Notes: generated from the sequence alone by a model not told the origin. Positions 42,945 to 52,745 are shown, counted from the stretch's first letter. The stretch is 64,000 nucleotides of DNA from an uncultured Prevotellaceae bacterium (GCA_947165675.1 CAMVBJ010000007.1:1-64000), one strand, 5' to 3'. Translations and numbers: made by a program.

Positions 42945-44519
42945 TTAGAAGGGGGTGGGGTCGTTGGAGTCGCGGAGGAAGTCGACGTTGGGGGGCGGTG
43001 GGGTGAAGCCGTCGGGGATGGGGGCTGCGGGGCCGTCGGGAGTGGGGCCGTCGTTCATCTTGGACTCGTAGGTGGTTTCTCCGCCGAGGAGGTCTTGCTC
43101 GCCCTGGTTCTCGAATCGTGCATACTTGCTGACGAAGTGGAGGTTGATGGTGTCGGTGGCACCGCTGCGGTGCTTGGCGACGATGAATTCGGCCAGGCCG
43201 CGGATGTTGTTGCCCTCGGCATCCTCGCTGGAGCGGGTATAGTACTCGGGACGGTGGATAAAGCAGACGATGTCGGCATCCTGCTCGATGGCACCCGACT
43301 CACGCAGGTCGCTCAACTGTGGTCTCTTGCCCATCTTGTCATCGACCGATCGGGTCTCAACGCTACGGTTGAGCTGTGACAGGGCGATGATGGGGATGTC
43401 GAGCTCCTTGGCGAGTTGCTTGAGGTTGCGCGAGATGGTGCTCACCTCCTGCTCACGGCTGCCGAACTTCATGCCCGTTGCGTTCATCAACTGCAAGTAG
43501 TCGATAATGATGATCCTGACCCCGTGTTCACGAACAAGGCGACGAGCCTTGGTCCTGAGCTCAAAGATGGAGAGCGAGGGTGTGTCGTCGATGTAGAGTG
43601 GGGCAGTGCTCAGCGCGCGGGTGCGTGTCATGAGGTTTTCCCACTCGGGTTGTGACAACTGTCCGCTCTTGATTTTCTCGCCCTCGAGTGAGCAGACGTT
43701 GCTGATGAGGCGGTTGACAAGCTGCAAGCTGGACATCTCGAGCGAGAAGACGGCTACGGGATAGTTGTAATCGACCGCCATGTTCTTGGCCATCGACAGG
43801 ACGAATGCCGTCTTACCCATAGCGGGTCGGGCGGCGATGATGATGAGGTCACTGTTCTGCCATCCGCTGGTGAGTCGGTCAAGTTTATGATAGCCCGTTT
43901 CCAGACCGCTGAGGCCGTTCTCGCGGTTGGCGGCTTCCTCGATCTTCTTGATGGCATCTTGGACGGCATTCTCGATGGGGATGACGTCGCGCTTGAGGGT
44001 GTTCTTGCTGATTTCGAACAATTTGCCCTCGGCCTCCTGCATCAAGTCATAGACGTCGATGGACTCGTCGAAAGCCAACGACTGCACCTGGCTGCTGTAG
44101 CTAATGAGCTCGCGGGCGAGGTACTTCTGCGCCACGATGCGGGCATGGAACTCGGCATTGGCAGCACTCGACACGAGGCCCGTCAACTCGCTGATGCGTA
44201 TGGCACCGCCCACCTCATCGAGCACCTTGTTGGTGCGCAACTGGTCGGTGACGGTGAGCATATCGATGGGCTTGCCGTTGGCAGCAAGGGTCTGGATGGC
44301 CTCATAGATCTTCTGGTTAGCAGGATTATAGAAAGCCTCGGGCTTGAGGATTTCGCACACATTGTTGTAGGCATCCTTCTCAAGCATCAGAGCGCCCAGC
44401 ACGGCATCCTCCATCGAGGTGTCCTGGGGTGGCAACTTGCCAAACTCACTCACAATTTCGGGCTCATGAGAGGGGCGCGTGCGACGGCGCGCCTGCTTGC
44501 CGGTTTCAAATTCTTCCAT
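42945..44519 (-). CDS. dnaB: Replicative DNA helicase DnaB
   Basis: This 524-residue hexameric helicase has an N-terminal domain (residues 30-150) and a RecA-like C-terminal domain. Walker A ARPAMGKTAF is near residue 232 and Walker B IIIIDYLQLM near 338, with SRNLKQLAKELDIPIIALSQ after it. The sequence runs without an intein. The C-terminal tail is proline-rich. The promoter box at 44690-44697 gives a leader that contains repeat copy B. Confidence 0.95.
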   Translation of the reverse strand: MEEFETGKQARRRTRPSHEPEIVSEFGKLPPQDTSMEDAVLGALMLEKDAYNNVCEILKPEAFYNPANQKIYEAIQTLAANGKPIDMLTVTDQLRTNKVLDEVGGAIRISELTGLVSSAANAEFHARIVAQKYLARELISYSSQVQSLAFDESIDVYDLMQEAEGKLFEISKNTLKRDVIPIENAVQDAIKKIEEAANRENGLSGLETGYHKLDRLTSGWQNSDLIIIAARPAMGKTAFVLSMAKNMAVDYNYPVAVFSLEMSSLQLVNRLISNVCSLEGEKIKSGQLSQPEWENLMTRTRALSTAPLYIDDTPSLSIFELRTKARRLVREHGVRIIIIDYLQLMNATGMKFGSREQEVSTISRNLKQLAKELDIPIIALSQLNRSVETRSVDDKMGKRPQLSDLRESGAIEQDADIVCFIHRPEYYTRSSEDAEGNNIRGLAEFIVAKHRSGATDTINLHFVSKYARFENQGEQDLLGGETTYESKMNDGPTPDGPAAPIPDGFTPPPPNVDFLRDSNDPTPF

Positions 44520-44556
44520 TATATCAAAATTTCGTTATCTTAAATTGGAAAAGTGC

Positions 44557-44651
44557 CTCACGCTGAGGCGCTAAGCATTTTTTATCAAACAACAGAGAGA
44601 ACAACTGATCAACAATTTCAACTATTATATTCTTGTTGCTGGCGTTGTTTG
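44557..44651. repeat. Intergenic palindromic repeat, copy B
   Basis: CTCACGCTGAGGCGCTAAG (44557-44575) is followed by TCAAACAAC (44585-44593) and its inverse GTTGTTTG (44644-44651). The core resembles copy A at 41594-41660, with the CTCACGCT part on the other side. It lies in the dnaB leader. Confidence 0.5.
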
Positions 44652-44689
44652 ACTTGTTGTTAGGGCTTGTCTGAGAAAAAATGCGAGGG

Positions 44690-44697
44690 CAAAGGTA
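44690..44697 (-). promoter_or_regulatory. -7 promoter box of dnaB
   Basis: The minus strand reads TACCTTTG, an exact match, about 171 nt from the dnaB start. Confidence 0.45.
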
Positions 44698-44827
44698 GTT
44701 AAAAACGTTGGATTTTCCCGCAGCGGTTATCGACATTCTATCTACACGATATTGACAAATCTTCAAAATCAGGAATCAGAAATTGATTTTTTAGCGTTGA
44801 TATTATTTAGCTGTTAGAGAATTATAG

Positions 44828-44835
44828 TATTTTTG
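44828..44835 (+). promoter_or_regulatory. -7 promoter box of the GH31 gene
   Basis: TATTTTTG matches exactly, 35 nt before the GH31 start, with a TTTA at roughly the -33 position. Confidence 0.5.
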
Positions 44836-44869
44836 TGGTCAAAGTATAACACAAAAAAATGAAAAGAAT

Positions 44870-47233
44870 ATGAGGTTTATAGTACTGGCTGTAGTTGCGA
44901 TGATGGCTGTGGTAGCCACGGGACAGCCCAAGACGATGACATTTAATGATGCGACACGCCAGCAGACGGTCACGGTGACCGCTGTGGGCGATGACATCGT
45001 GCGCGTGGATGTGGTGCCCGACGGCTGGAACGGCACCCGTCTGCCCTCGCTGGCGCTGGACAAAACCGCCAAGGTCGAGGTCAAGGTGGAAGAGTTGGAA
45101 GACATGAGCGTGATGCGCACCGGCAGCGGCATGAAGGTGGTGCTGGACAAGACTTTGGGCAGCATCACGGTGGGTAGCCGCAATGGCTACTATATCACCG
45201 ACCCCTGTGACCGCAGTTCATCGACCGTGATGTTGCTGCACCAGGGTCAGGAATCGTTCTATGGTGCCGGCGAACGCGGCTATTCGCTGAACCTCGCTGG
45301 CGACACGCTCATTAACTATAACGCGCAGAACTACGGTTACCAGATGGGCGAGAAGCGTACCCAGCAGATGGGTATCACCATGCCGATGGTGATCTCGTCC
45401 AAGGGCTACGGCATCCTGTTTGACGACTTCTGCAAGTCATCGCTCTACCTGGGTAATCAGGGTATTGAGTATAGGTCCACCTCGCCACAACCGCTGTCCT
45501 ACTATGTGATCAACGGAAATGGCAGGGTAGAGAGTGTCGTGAGAAACTTCTCATGGCTTGTGGGCCGTCAGGAACTGCCGCCGCTGTGGACCTTGGGCTA
45601 CATCACCAGCAAGTATGGCTACCGCGACCAGCGCGAGAGCGAGGGTGTGGTCGATACCCTCAAGCGCGAGGGCTATCCGCTGGACGGCATCGTGTTTGAC
45701 CTGTACTGGTATGGCAAGGAAGAGGACATGGGCCGCTTAGCGTGGGACAAGCAGCAGTGGCCCGATCACCGCAAGATGCTGCGCGACTTCAAGCAGCAGG
45801 GCGTCAACGTGGTGACCATCTCGCAGCCCTACGTGCTCACTAACGGGCGCGCCATCGACAATTACCGCTTGCTGGACCCGCAAGGTATCTTCTGCAAGAC
45901 CGACGGCACCGACACGACCCACACGGTGACCATCTGGGTGGGCCAGGGCGGCATGTTTGACGTGTCCAACCCCGCCACACGCCAGTGGCTCCGCAACCGC
46001 TATAAGCAACTCACTGACGAGGGCGTGACCGGCTGGTGGGGCGACCTGGGCGAACCCGAGAAACATCCGCTGGAGATACGCCACCACAACGGCTTGACTG
46101 CCGAACAGTACCACAACTACTACGGCAACGAGTGGAGCAAGATCATCTATGACATGTTTAAGGAGGAATATCCCGACCGTCGCCCGATGGTGATGATGCG
46201 CGCTGGCACGGCGGGCTTGCAGCGCTACTCGGTATTCCCCTGGTCCACCGACGTGTCCCGCTCGTGGGGCGGTCTGCAACCCCAGGTGACCATCATGCTC
46301 AATGCGGGCTTGAGTGGCCTGGGTTACATGTCACATGACGTGGGCGGCTTTGCCGTCGATCCCAATAATAAACGCGACGGTGAACTGTACATCCGCTGGC
46401 TGCAATTGGGCTTATTCTCGCCCATGCTGCGCACCCACTCAACCTATCAGGCCGAGCCTTATCATTACAAGGAATATGGTGACTTGACGCTGCGCCTTAT
46501 CAAGCAGCGCTACACGTGGCTGCCCTATAACTACACACTGGCCTACGACAACGCGTGGAACGGTCTGCCGATGGTGCGTCCGTTAGGCCTGTATGAGGAC
46601 GACAATAACATCAGCCGTTATGATAGCATCACCGATCAGTACCTGTGGGGCCGTGACGTGATGGTGGCCCCCGTGATGCAGCAGGGTGCCGTGAGCCGCG
46701 AGATTACCTTCCCCGAAGGCACTTGGGTGGATATCAACCACCCCGAGCACCGCTATGCGGGCCACACGACCATCGATTACAGTGCCCCTATCGAGGTGCT
46801 GCCGGTGTTTGCCCGTGCTGGGGCCTTCATCCCTCAAGCCAACTACGAGATGCAGAACGTGGGCGACTACAATCCCGACAAGTTAGACATCATCTATTAC
46901 TCCAGCGAGCATCCCTCGACGTTCACGATGTTTGACGACGACCTGCACTCGACGGGCACGTTAGGCAGGGACAAGCACCGCCTGATCAGTTTCACCGCCA
47001 CGCCTCAAGGTAAACACACCACCATTACCATCCAAGGCCGCGGCAACATCGATGGCGACGCCCCCAGTAAGGACTACCGCCTTATCATTCCCGCGACCAA
47101 TAAGCCTGGCAAGGTGAACATCAATGGCAAGAAGGCTCAAGGTGTGACCTATGATAAGCATACCCGCACGCTCACCATTCCCGTCACTATCGCCGATGTC
47201 ACCCAGACGACCATCATCGAACTCACCAAGTAA
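44870..47233 (+). CDS. GH31 alpha-glucosidase/alpha-xylosidase
   Basis: This 787-residue secreted enzyme has a signal peptide (MRFIVLAVVAMMAVVATGQP), an N-terminal beta-domain and a GH31 barrel. The catalytic nucleophile Asp is in WWGDLGEPE near residue 392, the acid/base Asp in STDVSRSWGG near 460, and FDLYWYGKEEDMG is near 280. C-terminal beta-domains follow (from about 600). It removes alpha-linked terminal sugars from oligosaccharides and may complement the GH13 and GH97 enzymes. A 4-codon open frame (ATGAAAAGAATATGA) overlaps the start. Confidence 0.92.
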   Translation: MRFIVLAVVAMMAVVATGQPKTMTFNDATRQQTVTVTAVGDDIVRVDVVPDGWNGTRLPSLALDKTAKVEVKVEELEDMSVMRTGSGMKVVLDKTLGSITVGSRNGYYITDPCDRSSSTVMLLHQGQESFYGAGERGYSLNLAGDTLINYNAQNYGYQMGEKRTQQMGITMPMVISSKGYGILFDDFCKSSLYLGNQGIEYRSTSPQPLSYYVINGNGRVESVVRNFSWLVGRQELPPLWTLGYITSKYGYRDQRESEGVVDTLKREGYPLDGIVFDLYWYGKEEDMGRLAWDKQQWPDHRKMLRDFKQQGVNVVTISQPYVLTNGRAIDNYRLLDPQGIFCKTDGTDTTHTVTIWVGQGGMFDVSNPATRQWLRNRYKQLTDEGVTGWWGDLGEPEKHPLEIRHHNGLTAEQYHNYYGNEWSKIIYDMFKEEYPDRRPMVMMRAGTAGLQRYSVFPWSTDVSRSWGGLQPQVTIMLNAGLSGLGYMSHDVGGFAVDPNNKRDGELYIRWLQLGLFSPMLRTHSTYQAEPYHYKEYGDLTLRLIKQRYTWLPYNYTLAYDNAWNGLPMVRPLGLYEDDNNISRYDSITDQYLWGRDVMVAPVMQQGAVSREITFPEGTWVDINHPEHRYAGHTTIDYSAPIEVLPVFARAGAFIPQANYEMQNVGDYNPDKLDIIYYSSEHPSTFTMFDDDLHSTGTLGRDKHRLISFTATPQGKHTTITIQGRGNIDGDAPSKDYRLIIPATNKPGKVNINGKKAQGVTYDKHTRTLTIPVTIADVTQTTIIELTK

Positions 47234-47262
47234 ACGCTGCAGATAATCATCAGAAGAAAAAG

Positions 47263-47332
47263 AAAACAAGAAGCACAATCAATACAAACATCTGGAAAAT
47301 CAGGTGGTAGTATTGATTGTGCTTCTTGTTTT
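47263..47332. terminator. Strong bidirectional terminator
   Basis: The stem is 23 bp: AAAACAAGAAGCACAATCAA through 47285 pairs perfectly with its inverse at 47310-47332. The loop is about 24 nt. It lies between the convergent GH31 and YbjQ genes, and the A and T runs at its ends suit both strands. Confidence 0.8.
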
Positions 47333-47354
47333 CCTTCTATAGAAAGAAAAGAGC

Positions 47355-47672
47355 TTAGATGACCACGGCGGTGCCACTGGTGGCGACCATGAGCATGGAG
47401 TTGCTCTCACCGATGGTCTCGTAGTCGATGTCGATGCCCACTATGGCGTTGGCGCCCATTGCCTGTGCACGTTCCATCATCTCTTGCATTGCGGTATCCT
47501 TGGCCTTGCGGAGCACCTTCTCGTAACTGGCCGAACGTCCGCCCACGATGTCGCGGATGCCTGCAAAGAGGTCCTTCATGAAGTTGGCGCCGATGATGGT
47601 CTCACCGGTCACAATGCCCTTGTACTCACGGATGTTGTAGCCCTCAATTTGAGGCGTTGTTGAAAGTATCAT
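47355..47672 (-). CDS. YbjQ/UPF0145 family protein
   Basis: This 105-residue protein has the family pattern [20 protein letters not shown] and [20 protein letters not shown]. Members assemble as pentamers and were once called heavy-metal-binding, but their function is unresolved. It is a single gene with a promoter box at 47722-47729. Confidence 0.9.
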   Translation of the reverse strand: MILSTTPQIEGYNIREYKGIVTGETIIGANFMKDLFAGIRDIVGGRSASYEKVLRKAKDTAMQEMMERAQAMGANAIVGIDIDYETIGESNSMLMVATSGTAVVI

Positions 47673-47721
47673 TTCCTTAAATCAAAAATTAATGGTTAAA
47701 AATCTCTGATTATCAATACAG

Positions 47722-47729
47722 CAAAAATA
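47722..47729 (-). promoter_or_regulatory. -7 promoter box of the YbjQ gene
   Basis: The minus strand reads TATTTTTG, an exact match, 50 nt upstream of the start at 47672. On the other strand TACCTTCG (47767-47774) is a one-mismatch box for the gene at 47813. Confidence 0.45.
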
Positions 47730-47812
47730 ATGCCAAAAAAAATTGATCCCTTGTGTAGTTTTTCGCTACCTTCGTGCGTCTAAAGGACAGAAACAACTAA
47801 AACTCAGCGATT

Positions 47813-48334
47813 ATGGAAGAAGAAAAGAAAGATTGGGTCGAGAAATTCAGCAAGGATGAACTAATTGAGGACATTCAGCGCGAGTTTGCCTCCGATGCAC
47901 AGAATGACATTGGCTGTGGAGGTTTTCTCCTGCTCCTTTTAGTGTACAATATTGTCAATGGTTTTATCACAGGCGATTGGTTGTCTCAACTATGGTCTTT
48001 TCCGGTTCTTCTCCTTCCACTCTTTGTTTTTGAAATTTGGTGGAAAAAGAGAATGAGCAAATGTGAAGACGCTCATCAGCTGGTGGACATGTACGCAAAG
48101 TATAATAAGACTAATAAAATCTTGGGCTACACAGTAGCGACTGCGTGGATCCTATACATGTGTTATGACTTCTATTCTGATCTCGAAGAAGCCAGTATGA
48201 CAAGAATTGTGGTGTTTGCCGCTTTTATTATTATCATTATTAGTATTTTAATTTGGTCCCTGTTTCGCAAGAGAGGCAAGCGACCCGTTGAAAAAGAACT
48301 TGATCGCTTGCGCGACATGATTTCAAAAGAATGA
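47813..48334 (+). CDS. Hypothetical membrane protein
   Basis: This 173-residue protein has an acidic N-terminus (MEEEKKDWVEKFSKDELIED). Four hydrophobic segments follow near residues 40-56, 60-78, 102-119 and 134-152, then a basic C-terminal tail (RKRGKRPVEKELDRLRDMIS). No family was recognised. It is a single gene. Confidence 0.7.
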   Translation: MEEEKKDWVEKFSKDELIEDIQREFASDAQNDIGCGGFLLLLLVYNIVNGFITGDWLSQLWSFPVLLLPLFVFEIWWKKRMSKCEDAHQLVDMYAKYNKTNKILGYTVATAWILYMCYDFYSDLEEASMTRIVVFAAFIIIIISILIWSLFRKRGKRPVEKELDRLRDMISKE

Positions 48335-48465
48335 TTCCTGGAGAATTATGAATTGGCGTCAAGCCATCAGGAACAACTTAAAAAACTGTTATTAGTTGCA
48401 ACTTTTTGTATGGCATCTACGTCTATTATATAGGAACAAAAACTAACTAAACTCAAGTAAATAAT

Positions 48466-51021
48466 ATGAAAACTACATTGGTAAAAAGATTGTTGTGCGC
48501 CATGCTGGTCACCCTGATGAGTCTTATCACGGTGGCACAGGATTTTACTGGCTCTTGGAAAGGCAATATTGTAGCCGGTCCCTACACTGTCCCCATCGTG
48601 TTGAACTTGCAACAGACCGATGAGGGCGTGACCGCCACGCTCGATTCGCCCGAGCAGAAAGCCTTTGGCATCAAGGCCAAGGCGACTATCAAGGGCGACC
48701 AGATCAATGTCGATGTCAATGAGATCGGCGCCAACTACAAGGCGACCCTCAAGGACAACACCCTGGACGGTACCTATAGCCAGATGGGTTACTCCACCGC
48801 CCTGAAATTGACGCGTGAAGTCCCTGCTGTCGCCGATAACGGCGACGAGGACTGGATCAACGACTCGCTGTTGAGCGTGTTTGACAACATCCAGTTGAAG
48901 GATGTCACCGTCACCGCCCAGCGCCAACTCATCAAGCAGGAGGTGGACCGCATCGGCTACAGTGTCGCCGATGATGCCGACAGCAAGACCAACAACGTGT
49001 TGACCATGCTGCGCAAGGTGCCCATGGTGAGCGTCGATGCCCAGGACGAGATCCGCGTCAACGGCCAGACCAACTTCAAGATCTTCCGCAACGGTCACCC
49101 CGACCCATCGCTCTCGCGTAACGCCAAGGACATCCTCAAGGCGATGCCTGCCAGCAGCGTCAAGCGCATTGAGGTGATCACCGAGCCAGGTGCCAAGTAT
49201 GATGCCGAGGGCACGACCCTGATCCTGAACATCGTCATGGCCGACAACTCGACCCTCAAGGGCATGTCGGGCATGGCATCGGCCAGGGCCGACCACATGG
49301 GTGCCGTGGGAGGCTCATTGAACCTGACCACCCAGCTCGACAAGGTGGTGCTGTCGGTCGATTATGGCATCCACCACGATAGCGGCAATGGCCAGAAGAC
49401 CAACACGACGACCTTTAACCGCTACACCGAGAGCGGGTCGGAACTGATGAGCGACGGCACATTTGACGTGGACAAGATGACCGTCCACTTTGGCGACGTG
49501 AGCGCCAGCTGGGAGCCCGACACCTTGAACCTCGTGTCACTCTCGCTCGGTGGGTTTGCCTATGACTACAGTGGCAACGGCACCAGCAGTAGCATCATGC
49601 GCAACGCTACAGGCCAGCCCCTGTACAGCTACAGCGTGGGCAACCACACCAGTGCCGACAGCTACAGCTTGGACAGCCGCTTGGACTATCAGCGCCGCAC
49701 GCGCCTCAAGGGCGAGACCATCACGCTGAGTTACATGCTCTCGGCCTGGCACAACAAGAACAAGGATAACTCCAAGTACACCGACAACGTCAATCTGCCC
49801 GTGCCCTACTACGGCATCGACAGTGACGGTAAGGAAGACTTCAACGAGCACACCGTGCAGCTTGACTGGACACGCCCCCTGGCCGAGAAGCACAAGCTGG
49901 AAACTGGCGCCAAATACATCTACCGCTTAAACCGCAGCCACAACATCCAGGACTACCTGGGCATCGATGACGACATGGACATGCGCTACAAGCATGTGAC
50001 CCAGGTGGGAGCAGCCTATGCGAGCTACACCTTCCACAGCGGTCCATGGGATGCACGGGCCGGACTGCGCTATGAGCACAGTTTCCTGCGTGCCACCTAT
50101 CCCGACGGTCAGCAGGACGCCTACGAGGCTCACCTCAACGACCTCGTGCCCAGTGCCAGCCTGCGCTATCAGTTCAACTTCGCCAACAGTCTGAAACTCT
50201 CATACGCTGCCAGCATCAACCGTCCAGGCATCAGTTACCTGAATCCCGCTGTGATTGAGACGCCCACGAGCCGTTCCTATGGTAACACAGACTTGGGTAG
50301 CGCCCACACCCACTCGGTGAGCCTGACCTACATGCGCGTGGGACCCAAGTTGACTTTCAACATCACGCCGCAGTTCCAGTTCTGCAACAACGGCATCAGT
50401 GCCGTGAAGTGGGCCGACGGCCTGGTGCAGGTATCGACCTACGCCAACACGCTCAAGCGATACTCGACGACCATCTCGGCCTTTGTGCAGTGGATGATGA
50501 CCCAGAAGACCAATTTCATGCTCAACGGCTCCATCGGCTACAACTATTACAAGAGCAAGGAGTTGGGATTGAAAAACGACCGCGTGAGCGGCAACTTCTT
50601 TGCCAACTTGACCCAGTTCCTGCCTTGGAAACTACAATTGTCGGGCTTTGCCGGCATGTGGGGCGGAGGTATCAATGACCTGTATGGCCGCATGGGTACC
50701 ATCTTCTTCCACGGCTTCAGCTTGCAGCGCTCGTTCCTCAAGGAGGACCGCTTGACCGTTCAGCTGTCAGCCCAGAACCCCTTCAGCGGCAAGTACATGA
50801 GCATGAAGAATTACATCACCCAGGGCGATGTGACGGGGTGGTCGCGCTATGAGCAGCGCCAGGGCCGCAAGTTCGGCATCTCGGTGAGCTACCGCTTTGG
50901 CTCGCTCTCCACGCGCGTCAAGAAAGCCGACAAGAGTATCGAGAACGATGACCTGATCGGTAGTGGCAAGCAGTCGGGTGGCACGGGAGGCAGCCCCACC
51001 GGCGGCATGGGAGGTAACTAA
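48466..51021 (+). CDS. TonB-dependent-receptor-like outer membrane barrel (OMP_b-brl_3)
   Basis: This 851-residue protein has a signal peptide (MLVTLMSLITVAQDFTGSWK), a small beta-sandwich domain (residues 25-130) and a plug-like region (LKDVTVTAQRQLIKQEVDRI, near 145). A large beta barrel of the OMP_b-brl family extends from about residue 290 to the end. The C-terminus is Gly-rich (GGTGGSPTGGMGGN) and lacks a usual terminal aromatic. There is no SusD partner nearby, so its cargo is unknown. Confidence 0.85.
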   Translation: MKTTLVKRLLCAMLVTLMSLITVAQDFTGSWKGNIVAGPYTVPIVLNLQQTDEGVTATLDSPEQKAFGIKAKATIKGDQINVDVNEIGANYKATLKDNTLDGTYSQMGYSTALKLTREVPAVADNGDEDWINDSLLSVFDNIQLKDVTVTAQRQLIKQEVDRIGYSVADDADSKTNNVLTMLRKVPMVSVDAQDEIRVNGQTNFKIFRNGHPDPSLSRNAKDILKAMPASSVKRIEVITEPGAKYDAEGTTLILNIVMADNSTLKGMSGMASARADHMGAVGGSLNLTTQLDKVVLSVDYGIHHDSGNGQKTNTTTFNRYTESGSELMSDGTFDVDKMTVHFGDVSASWEPDTLNLVSLSLGGFAYDYSGNGTSSSIMRNATGQPLYSYSVGNHTSADSYSLDSRLDYQRRTRLKGETITLSYMLSAWHNKNKDNSKYTDNVNLPVPYYGIDSDGKEDFNEHTVQLDWTRPLAEKHKLETGAKYIYRLNRSHNIQDYLGIDDDMDMRYKHVTQVGAAYASYTFHSGPWDARAGLRYEHSFLRATYPDGQQDAYEAHLNDLVPSASLRYQFNFANSLKLSYAASINRPGISYLNPAVIETPTSRSYGNTDLGSAHTHSVSLTYMRVGPKLTFNITPQFQFCNNGISAVKWADGLVQVSTYANTLKRYSTTISAFVQWMMTQKTNFMLNGSIGYNYYKSKELGLKNDRVSGNFFANLTQFLPWKLQLSGFAGMWGGGINDLYGRMGTIFFHGFSLQRSFLKEDRLTVQLSAQNPFSGKYMSMKNYITQGDVTGWSRYEQRQGRKFGISVSYRFGSLSTRVKKADKSIENDDLIGSGKQSGGTGGSPTGGMGGN

Positions 51022-51122
51022 CCCAGCCACAGTCCCAAGACCGCGTTCTTTATAGGCCACAGCTGATGGGTCTGAAATTTTGGAGGCTATCGCTTTTTGG
51101 AGGCTACGAAATGAATTGAAAG

Positions 51123-51168
51123 GTATCCGCGTTCCTGCAAAACTAGGGCGCGGATACTATGTTTTTTT
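51123..51168 (+). terminator. Terminator downstream of the TonB-type barrel gene
   Basis: GTATCCGCG pairs with CGCGGATAC (51149-51157), followed by TTTTTTT. It lies about 100 bp after the stop. Confidence 0.7.
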
Positions 51169-51191
51169 CTCTAATTTAAATGATCATTGTT

Positions 51192-51788
51192 TTACAAGGT
51201 GGAGAAGAGGGTGACGAGGAAAGGGACGGAGAAATCGACGAGGAAACCGTGGAAGAGGGAGAGGATGACGAAGTCCTGTCCGCTGCAACGGGTGATGATG
51301 GGAAGGGTAGTGTCCATTGTGGTGGCACCGCCCGATGAGATGGGTGCCAGAGGACCGAAGTAGCGCACGAGCAGGGGAGCACCCAGCAAGGTGAAGACCT
51401 CGCGGATGATATTGGCCAGCAGGGCGACTGTGCCGAGCTCAGGTCCCTGATACTGGGTGATGAGAATGCTGGAGAGGGAATAGTAGCCGAATCCAGACCC
51501 GACGGCGAGACACTGCGACAGTGAACGGCCTGGCAGACCGATTGAGGCGACGGCTGTAGCGGCCAGTGTGCCGGTGATGGTCATCAGTGGCAAGAGCATG
51601 AGGCGAGGGTCGAGTTGTCGAAAACTTTTCAAGAGCTCGGTGTTGTTGCCCACGGTGACACCGACGCTGAAGAGCAGAGCGCACAGGGTGTAGAAACTGA
51701 TGTTGCCATTGAGGTCGGGGAGCCAGTGCATCACGCCACAGATGATGCCCAGAACGAAGAAGGCGATGATGATGAGACTGCCTTTCAT
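51192..51788 (-). CDS. LysO family exporter, C-terminal part
   Basis: This protein of about 198 residues starts at the ATG at 51788 (MKGSLIIIAFFVLGIICGVM), inside a longer frame. It carries the LysO (DUF340) core GLPGRSLSQCLAVGSGFGYY and SGGATTMDTTLPIITRCSG and has several membrane helices. In E. coli LysO exports lysine as a single protein of about 300 residues; here the N-terminal part is a separate upstream gene, overlapping by 4 bp. The pair should form one transporter. Confidence 0.85.
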   Translation of the reverse strand: MKGSLIIIAFFVLGIICGVMHWLPDLNGNISFYTLCALLFSVGVTVGNNTELLKSFRQLDPRLMLLPLMTITGTLAATAVASIGLPGRSLSQCLAVGSGFGYYSLSSILITQYQGPELGTVALLANIIREVFTLLGAPLLVRYFGPLAPISSGGATTMDTTLPIITRCSGQDFVILSLFHGFLVDFSVPFLVTLFSTL

Positions 51789-52069
51789 GATGACTGGCCT
51801 CCTTTCTTGTTGTGCCGAACCCATCGCCACAATGCCCACGAGAATAGAACCGTGCCGACGATGCCAGCCATGGAGAGCCACAATGCCTCGATGCCCAGTT
51901 GGCGTATGCCGTGGATGACTCGGGGGTTACTGCCCACCTCGACGCCGAGGAAGAAGAGCAAAAGCCAGATGAACACTGTCACCGCATGGGGCACAATGCG
52001 CAGCCGTCGCCCACGCATGAGGAATCCGACGGCCATACCACTCAACATGATGGCTACAACCTTTAACAT
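51785..52069 (-). CDS. LysO family exporter, N-terminal part
   Basis: This 94-residue protein has three membrane helices (MLKVVAIMLSGMAVGFLMRG, FIWLLLFFLGVEVGSNPRVI, and one near residue 68-85). It overlaps the C-terminal gene by 4 bp (ATGA), which favours coupled translation. Split LysO genes are usual in Bacteroidales. Its promoter box at 52077-52084 ends 8 nt before the ATG. Confidence 0.8.
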   Translation of the reverse strand: MLKVVAIMLSGMAVGFLMRGRRLRIVPHAVTVFIWLLLFFLGVEVGSNPRVIHGIRQLGIEALWLSMAGIVGTVLFSWALWRWVRHNKKGGQSS

Positions 52070-52076
52070 GATGGTG

Positions 52077-52084
52077 CAAAGGTA
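52077..52084 (-). promoter_or_regulatory. -7 promoter box of the LysO pair
   Basis: The minus strand reads TACCTTTG, an exact match. It is so near the ATG at 52069 that the mRNA would have almost no leader. Confidence 0.5.
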
Positions 52085-52163
52085 ATCAATCTTGTTGGCA
52101 TATCGGCTGTTAAGTGCGCGCTTTTTGTGACTTCAGATTAGTGTCGGTGTTGAAGAAAAATAG

Positions 52164-52171
52164 TACCTTTG
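52164..52171 (+). promoter_or_regulatory. -7 promoter box of the DUF3828-like lipoprotein
   Basis: TACCTTTG is an exact match, 31 nt before the start at 52202. Confidence 0.5.
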
Positions 52172-52201
52172 CCACGTTGGTTCTTATAAAAGGGCAAGGA
52201 T

Positions 52202-52729
52202 ATGAAGAGAAAATTGTGTATAGCAGCGCTTGCGGTGGCAGGAATGGCCGCTTGCTCACCAGGTGGTAACGTGGAGAGTGAGGGAGAAAAAGAGCTTGAT
52301 ACTGTGGCTGTTGTGGAGCGTGTTAACAAGATTTATGCTGGCGCGTTGAAGCAGTATAACGAGTTTGATAGTACCAAGTCCTGGGTCAATAGTGACAGCC
52401 TGTATTGCACGACGGACTGGAACTCGTGGCTGGCACGAGTGAAAGACTATGATGCAAAACACGCTGACGGCATGGTAGGTTTTCTGGAAGCAGACTACTG
52501 GGTGATGGGTCAGGACTGGGGCGACTTGTCGGTGAGCGATGTGAAAGTTACCGAAATGACCGACTCGACAGCTATGGTGCAACTCAACCTTCATAACCTG
52601 GGTGAGCTGATACCCGTGCGTCTGGAGATGGCCTGTGAAAAAGGTGAGTGGAAAATCGACAATTTTATAGACGATGCCCACGATGTTGACTGGAAGGCTG
52701 GCATGAAGGAGTATCTCAATGAGAAGTGA
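52202..52729 (+). CDS. Lipoprotein resembling DUF3828 proteins
   Basis: This 175-residue protein has a signal peptide with a lipobox (GMAACS, Cys near residue 18). Its NTF2-like soluble domain contains VERVNKIYAGALKQYNEFDS and EWKIDNFIDDAHDVDWKAGM. This resembles DUF3828. It is a single gene, and a tandem repeat follows at 52746-52781. Function unknown. Confidence 0.6.
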   Translation: MKRKLCIAALAVAGMAACSPGGNVESEGEKELDTVAVVERVNKIYAGALKQYNEFDSTKSWVNSDSLYCTTDWNSWLARVKDYDAKHADGMVGFLEADYWVMGQDWGDLSVSDVKVTEMTDSTAMVQLNLHNLGELIPVRLEMACEKGEWKIDNFIDDAHDVDWKAGMKEYLNEK

Positions 52730-52745
52730 GAGTGACTCCTGTTGA

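Noticed and set aside
48367-49296. Long minus-strand ORF (309 codons) over the TonB-type barrel gene
   Set aside because: It is antisense to a clear barrel gene with signal peptide and TonB-type plug; the frame is a by-product of GC-rich codon use and has no family motif.
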